Source: Prosthecobacter debontii
GTDB lineage: Bacteria > Verrucomicrobiota > Verrucomicrobiia > Verrucomicrobiales > Verrucomicrobiaceae
Length of the DNA: 64,000 bases
NCBI GenBank assembly: GCA_945860295.1
Contig: CAMAQH010000013.1
Location: 47,604-111,603 of the forward strand
Reading direction: 5' to 3'
In this document: positions 62,862 to 64,000 of the stretch, piece by piece
Layout: every line of letters starts with the position of its first letter
Position numbering within the stretch: position 1 is the first letter of the stretch
Program-made: the position numbers and the translations under genes
The notes under the pieces: generated by a model
The model's database searches: none
The model's input: the letters and a program-made list of their open reading frames with translations, nothing else
Told to the model about the DNA's origin: nothing

Positions 62862-64000
62862 GTGGCTGTATTTCTACCAAATCCCATCACTCGCACTGCC
62901 TTCGCGGCCGCGCAGGAGCGCTTGGCCAGTTTTCCGATCTTGGCCATCACAGGGCCACGGCAGTCCGGCAAGACAACCTTATCCCGACTGCTCGCCCCCC
63001 ATTTGCCTTATCTTTCCCTCGAAGACCCGGACACCCGCGCCTTTGCCAAGGAAGACCCTCGCGGATTCCTGCGCCAGGCGGCAGACGGTGCCATCTTGGA
63101 CGAGGTTCAGCGCTGCCCGAGCCTGTTCTCCTATTTGCAGGGGGTGGTGGATGCCGACAAACGCCTTGGGCGTTTCATTCTTACCGGATCAAGTCAGTTC
63201 GATTTGATCGAATCCATCACTCAATCGCTGGCGGGACGAGCCTCGCTCATGACGCTCCTGCCCTTTTCGCTGATGGAATTGCAGGACGCAGGCCGAGCGC
63301 CTGCTTCGGTCAACGAGTTGCTCTTCCAAGGCCTGTTCCCACCCGTTTATGATCGTCCCGTCGATGCGACTATATGGATCCAAGACTACATCAGCACCTA
63401 TCTGGAACGAGATGTGCGGCAAATCCTCAACATTCAGGACTTAAGCACCTTCCAGCGCTTTGTGCAGTTGTGCGCCGGGCGCATCGGCCAGCTACTGAAT
63501 GTGTCATCTTTGGCCAACGACACCGGTATCACGCGAGTAACCGCCGATGCCTGGCTCTCGGTGTTGCAGGCCAGTCATCTGATGTTCCTCGTTCGGCCCT
63601 GGTTTAGCAATTCATCCAAGCGGCTGATCAAGACGCCCAAGCTGTACTTTGTCGATCCCGGCCTCGCGGGTTGGCTCATGGGCATTCGCCGGATTGATCA
63701 CCTAGTCGCCCATCCTCAGCGCGGCGCACTCTTTGAAAACTGGGCAATGACCGAACTGCTCAAGGCTCAAACCAACAGCGGCATCAAACCAAGCCTTCAC
63801 TATCTAAGGGACAAGGAAGGTCATGAGATTGACGCTTACCTCGAAACCGCTCCGCATACGTTTCAAGCCGTTGAGATCAAGGCTGGGGAAACGGTGGCAA
63901 GCGACTTCTTCAAGGGACTCGACTTCTGGCGCGGATCTCTCCAAGACGAGGCAATCACGCCTTGGGTGATCTACGGGGGTGAAACCCGCCAGGCGAGGGA
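62862..64000 (+). CDS. DUF4143/AAA_14 ATP-binding protein (runs off the window)
   Basis: An open frame from a GTG at 62862 (VAVFLPNPITRTAFAAAQER) to the window end, at least 379 residues. The AAA_14 part has GPRQSGKTT (Walker A, residues 31-39), LPYLSLEDPDTRAFAKEDPR, AILDEVQRCP (Walker B, Asp80 and Glu81) and RFILTGSSQFDL (sensor). The DUF4143 part has YLERDVRQILNIQDLSTFQR, AWLSVLQASHLMFLVRPWFS, TPKLYFVDPGLAGWLMG, FENWAMTELLK and EIDAYLE with QAVEIKAGE, the PD-(D/E)xK-like nuclease core. The 3' end is missing only because the window stops. A TGA at 62826 limits the upstream frame. Such genes are common mobile, stand-alone ATPases. Confidence 0.85.
   Translation, partial: MAVFLPNPITRTAFAAAQERLASFPILAITGPRQSGKTTLSRLLAPHLPYLSLEDPDTRAFAKEDPRGFLRQAADGAILDEVQRCPSLFSYLQGVVDADKRLGRFILTGSSQFDLIESITQSLAGRASLMTLLPFSLMELQDAGRAPASVNELLFQGLFPPVYDRPVDATIWIQDYISTYLERDVRQILNIQDLSTFQRFVQLCAGRIGQLLNVSSLANDTGITRVTADAWLSVLQASHLMFLVRPWFSNSSKRLIKTPKLYFVDPGLAGWLMGIRRIDHLVAHPQRGALFENWAMTELLKAQTNSGIKPSLHYLRDKEGHEIDAYLETAPHTFQAVEIKAGETVASDFFKGLDFWRGSLQDEAITPWVIYGGETRQAR

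Noticed and set aside
62825..63352. Plus-strand frames of 175 and 115 codons near the window end
   Set aside because: They are out-of-frame shadows of the DUF4143 ATPase, which carries all the motifs in the third frame.

Overview
The window reads as chromosomal DNA of a Verrucomicrobiota bacterium, probably close to Verrucomicrobiaceae/Prosthecobacter. This is an inference. It rests on a PVC-type heme c/HEAT protein, a long three-domain IspG, a MoxR-DUF58-BatA-vWA cluster, DUF1080 and DUF3500 proteins, an exosortase-type CPBP protease, and weak or absent Shine-Dalgarno sequences at most starts. Most genes are housekeeping or envelope genes. No phage, CRISPR array, rRNA or intact insertion sequence was seen.

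Layout. 1-11.4 kb: pyrG and purA converge on a strong shared terminator. After them come an FHA membrane protein, a flavodoxin-less CysJ-like reductase, an MFS transporter, scpB, pheA, an AsmA-like protein and a DUF6580 membrane protein. 11.4-16.4 kb: a tightly overlapping six-gene lipid operon (FAD oxidoreductase, DUF1365, cyclopropane-fatty-acid synthase-like methyltransferase, DUF1475, DUF2062, DUF1295). 16.4-21.8 kb (minus strand): argCJ, a CPBP protease overlapping an NHL-repeat protein, a decayed gene, and a PhnP-like metallo-hydrolase. 21.9-29.8 kb (plus strand): tcdA, rseP, ispG, glgX and an NfeD-type protease. 29.8-31.8 kb: a frameshifted gene remnant, a transposase scrap and a DUF3500 protein. 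31.9-40.3 kb: a secreted esterase, an EamA transporter, an amidohydrolase, a fused siroheme-decarboxylase-like (AhbA/AhbB, NirD/L) protein, two membrane-tethered proteins of unknown function, a XylR-type regulator, acpS and pdxJ.

40.5-48.8 kb holds the MoxR-DUF58-(Uma2)-BatA-vWA-methyltransferase cluster. Each of the three longer or atypical gene gaps there carries a different degenerate tandem repeat. 48.8-57 kb (mostly minus strand): the large PVC cytochrome-like protein, a membrane-anchored GH75 chitosanase-like protein overlapping a short-chain dehydrogenase, a cupin, a winged-helix regulator, an N-formylglutamate amidohydrolase-like protein and an L,D-transpeptidase. 57.4-61.5 kb: a UvrD/PcrA helicase, a DUF1080 protein and lgt. 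At 61.56 kb lies tRNA-Pro(GGG). What follows looks like the edge of an accessory island: four phased TTTAGCACAC repeats, an AAA ATPase, and a DUF4143 ATPase that starts at GTG behind a palindrome and runs off the window.

The least expected feature is the non-coding structure. At least seven places carry short degenerate tandem motifs, five of them folded into long inverted arms of the same design but with different motif sequences. One such motif lies in frame inside ispG. A separate palindromic element occurs in two diverged copies about 51 kb apart. At least five stretches are decayed genes.
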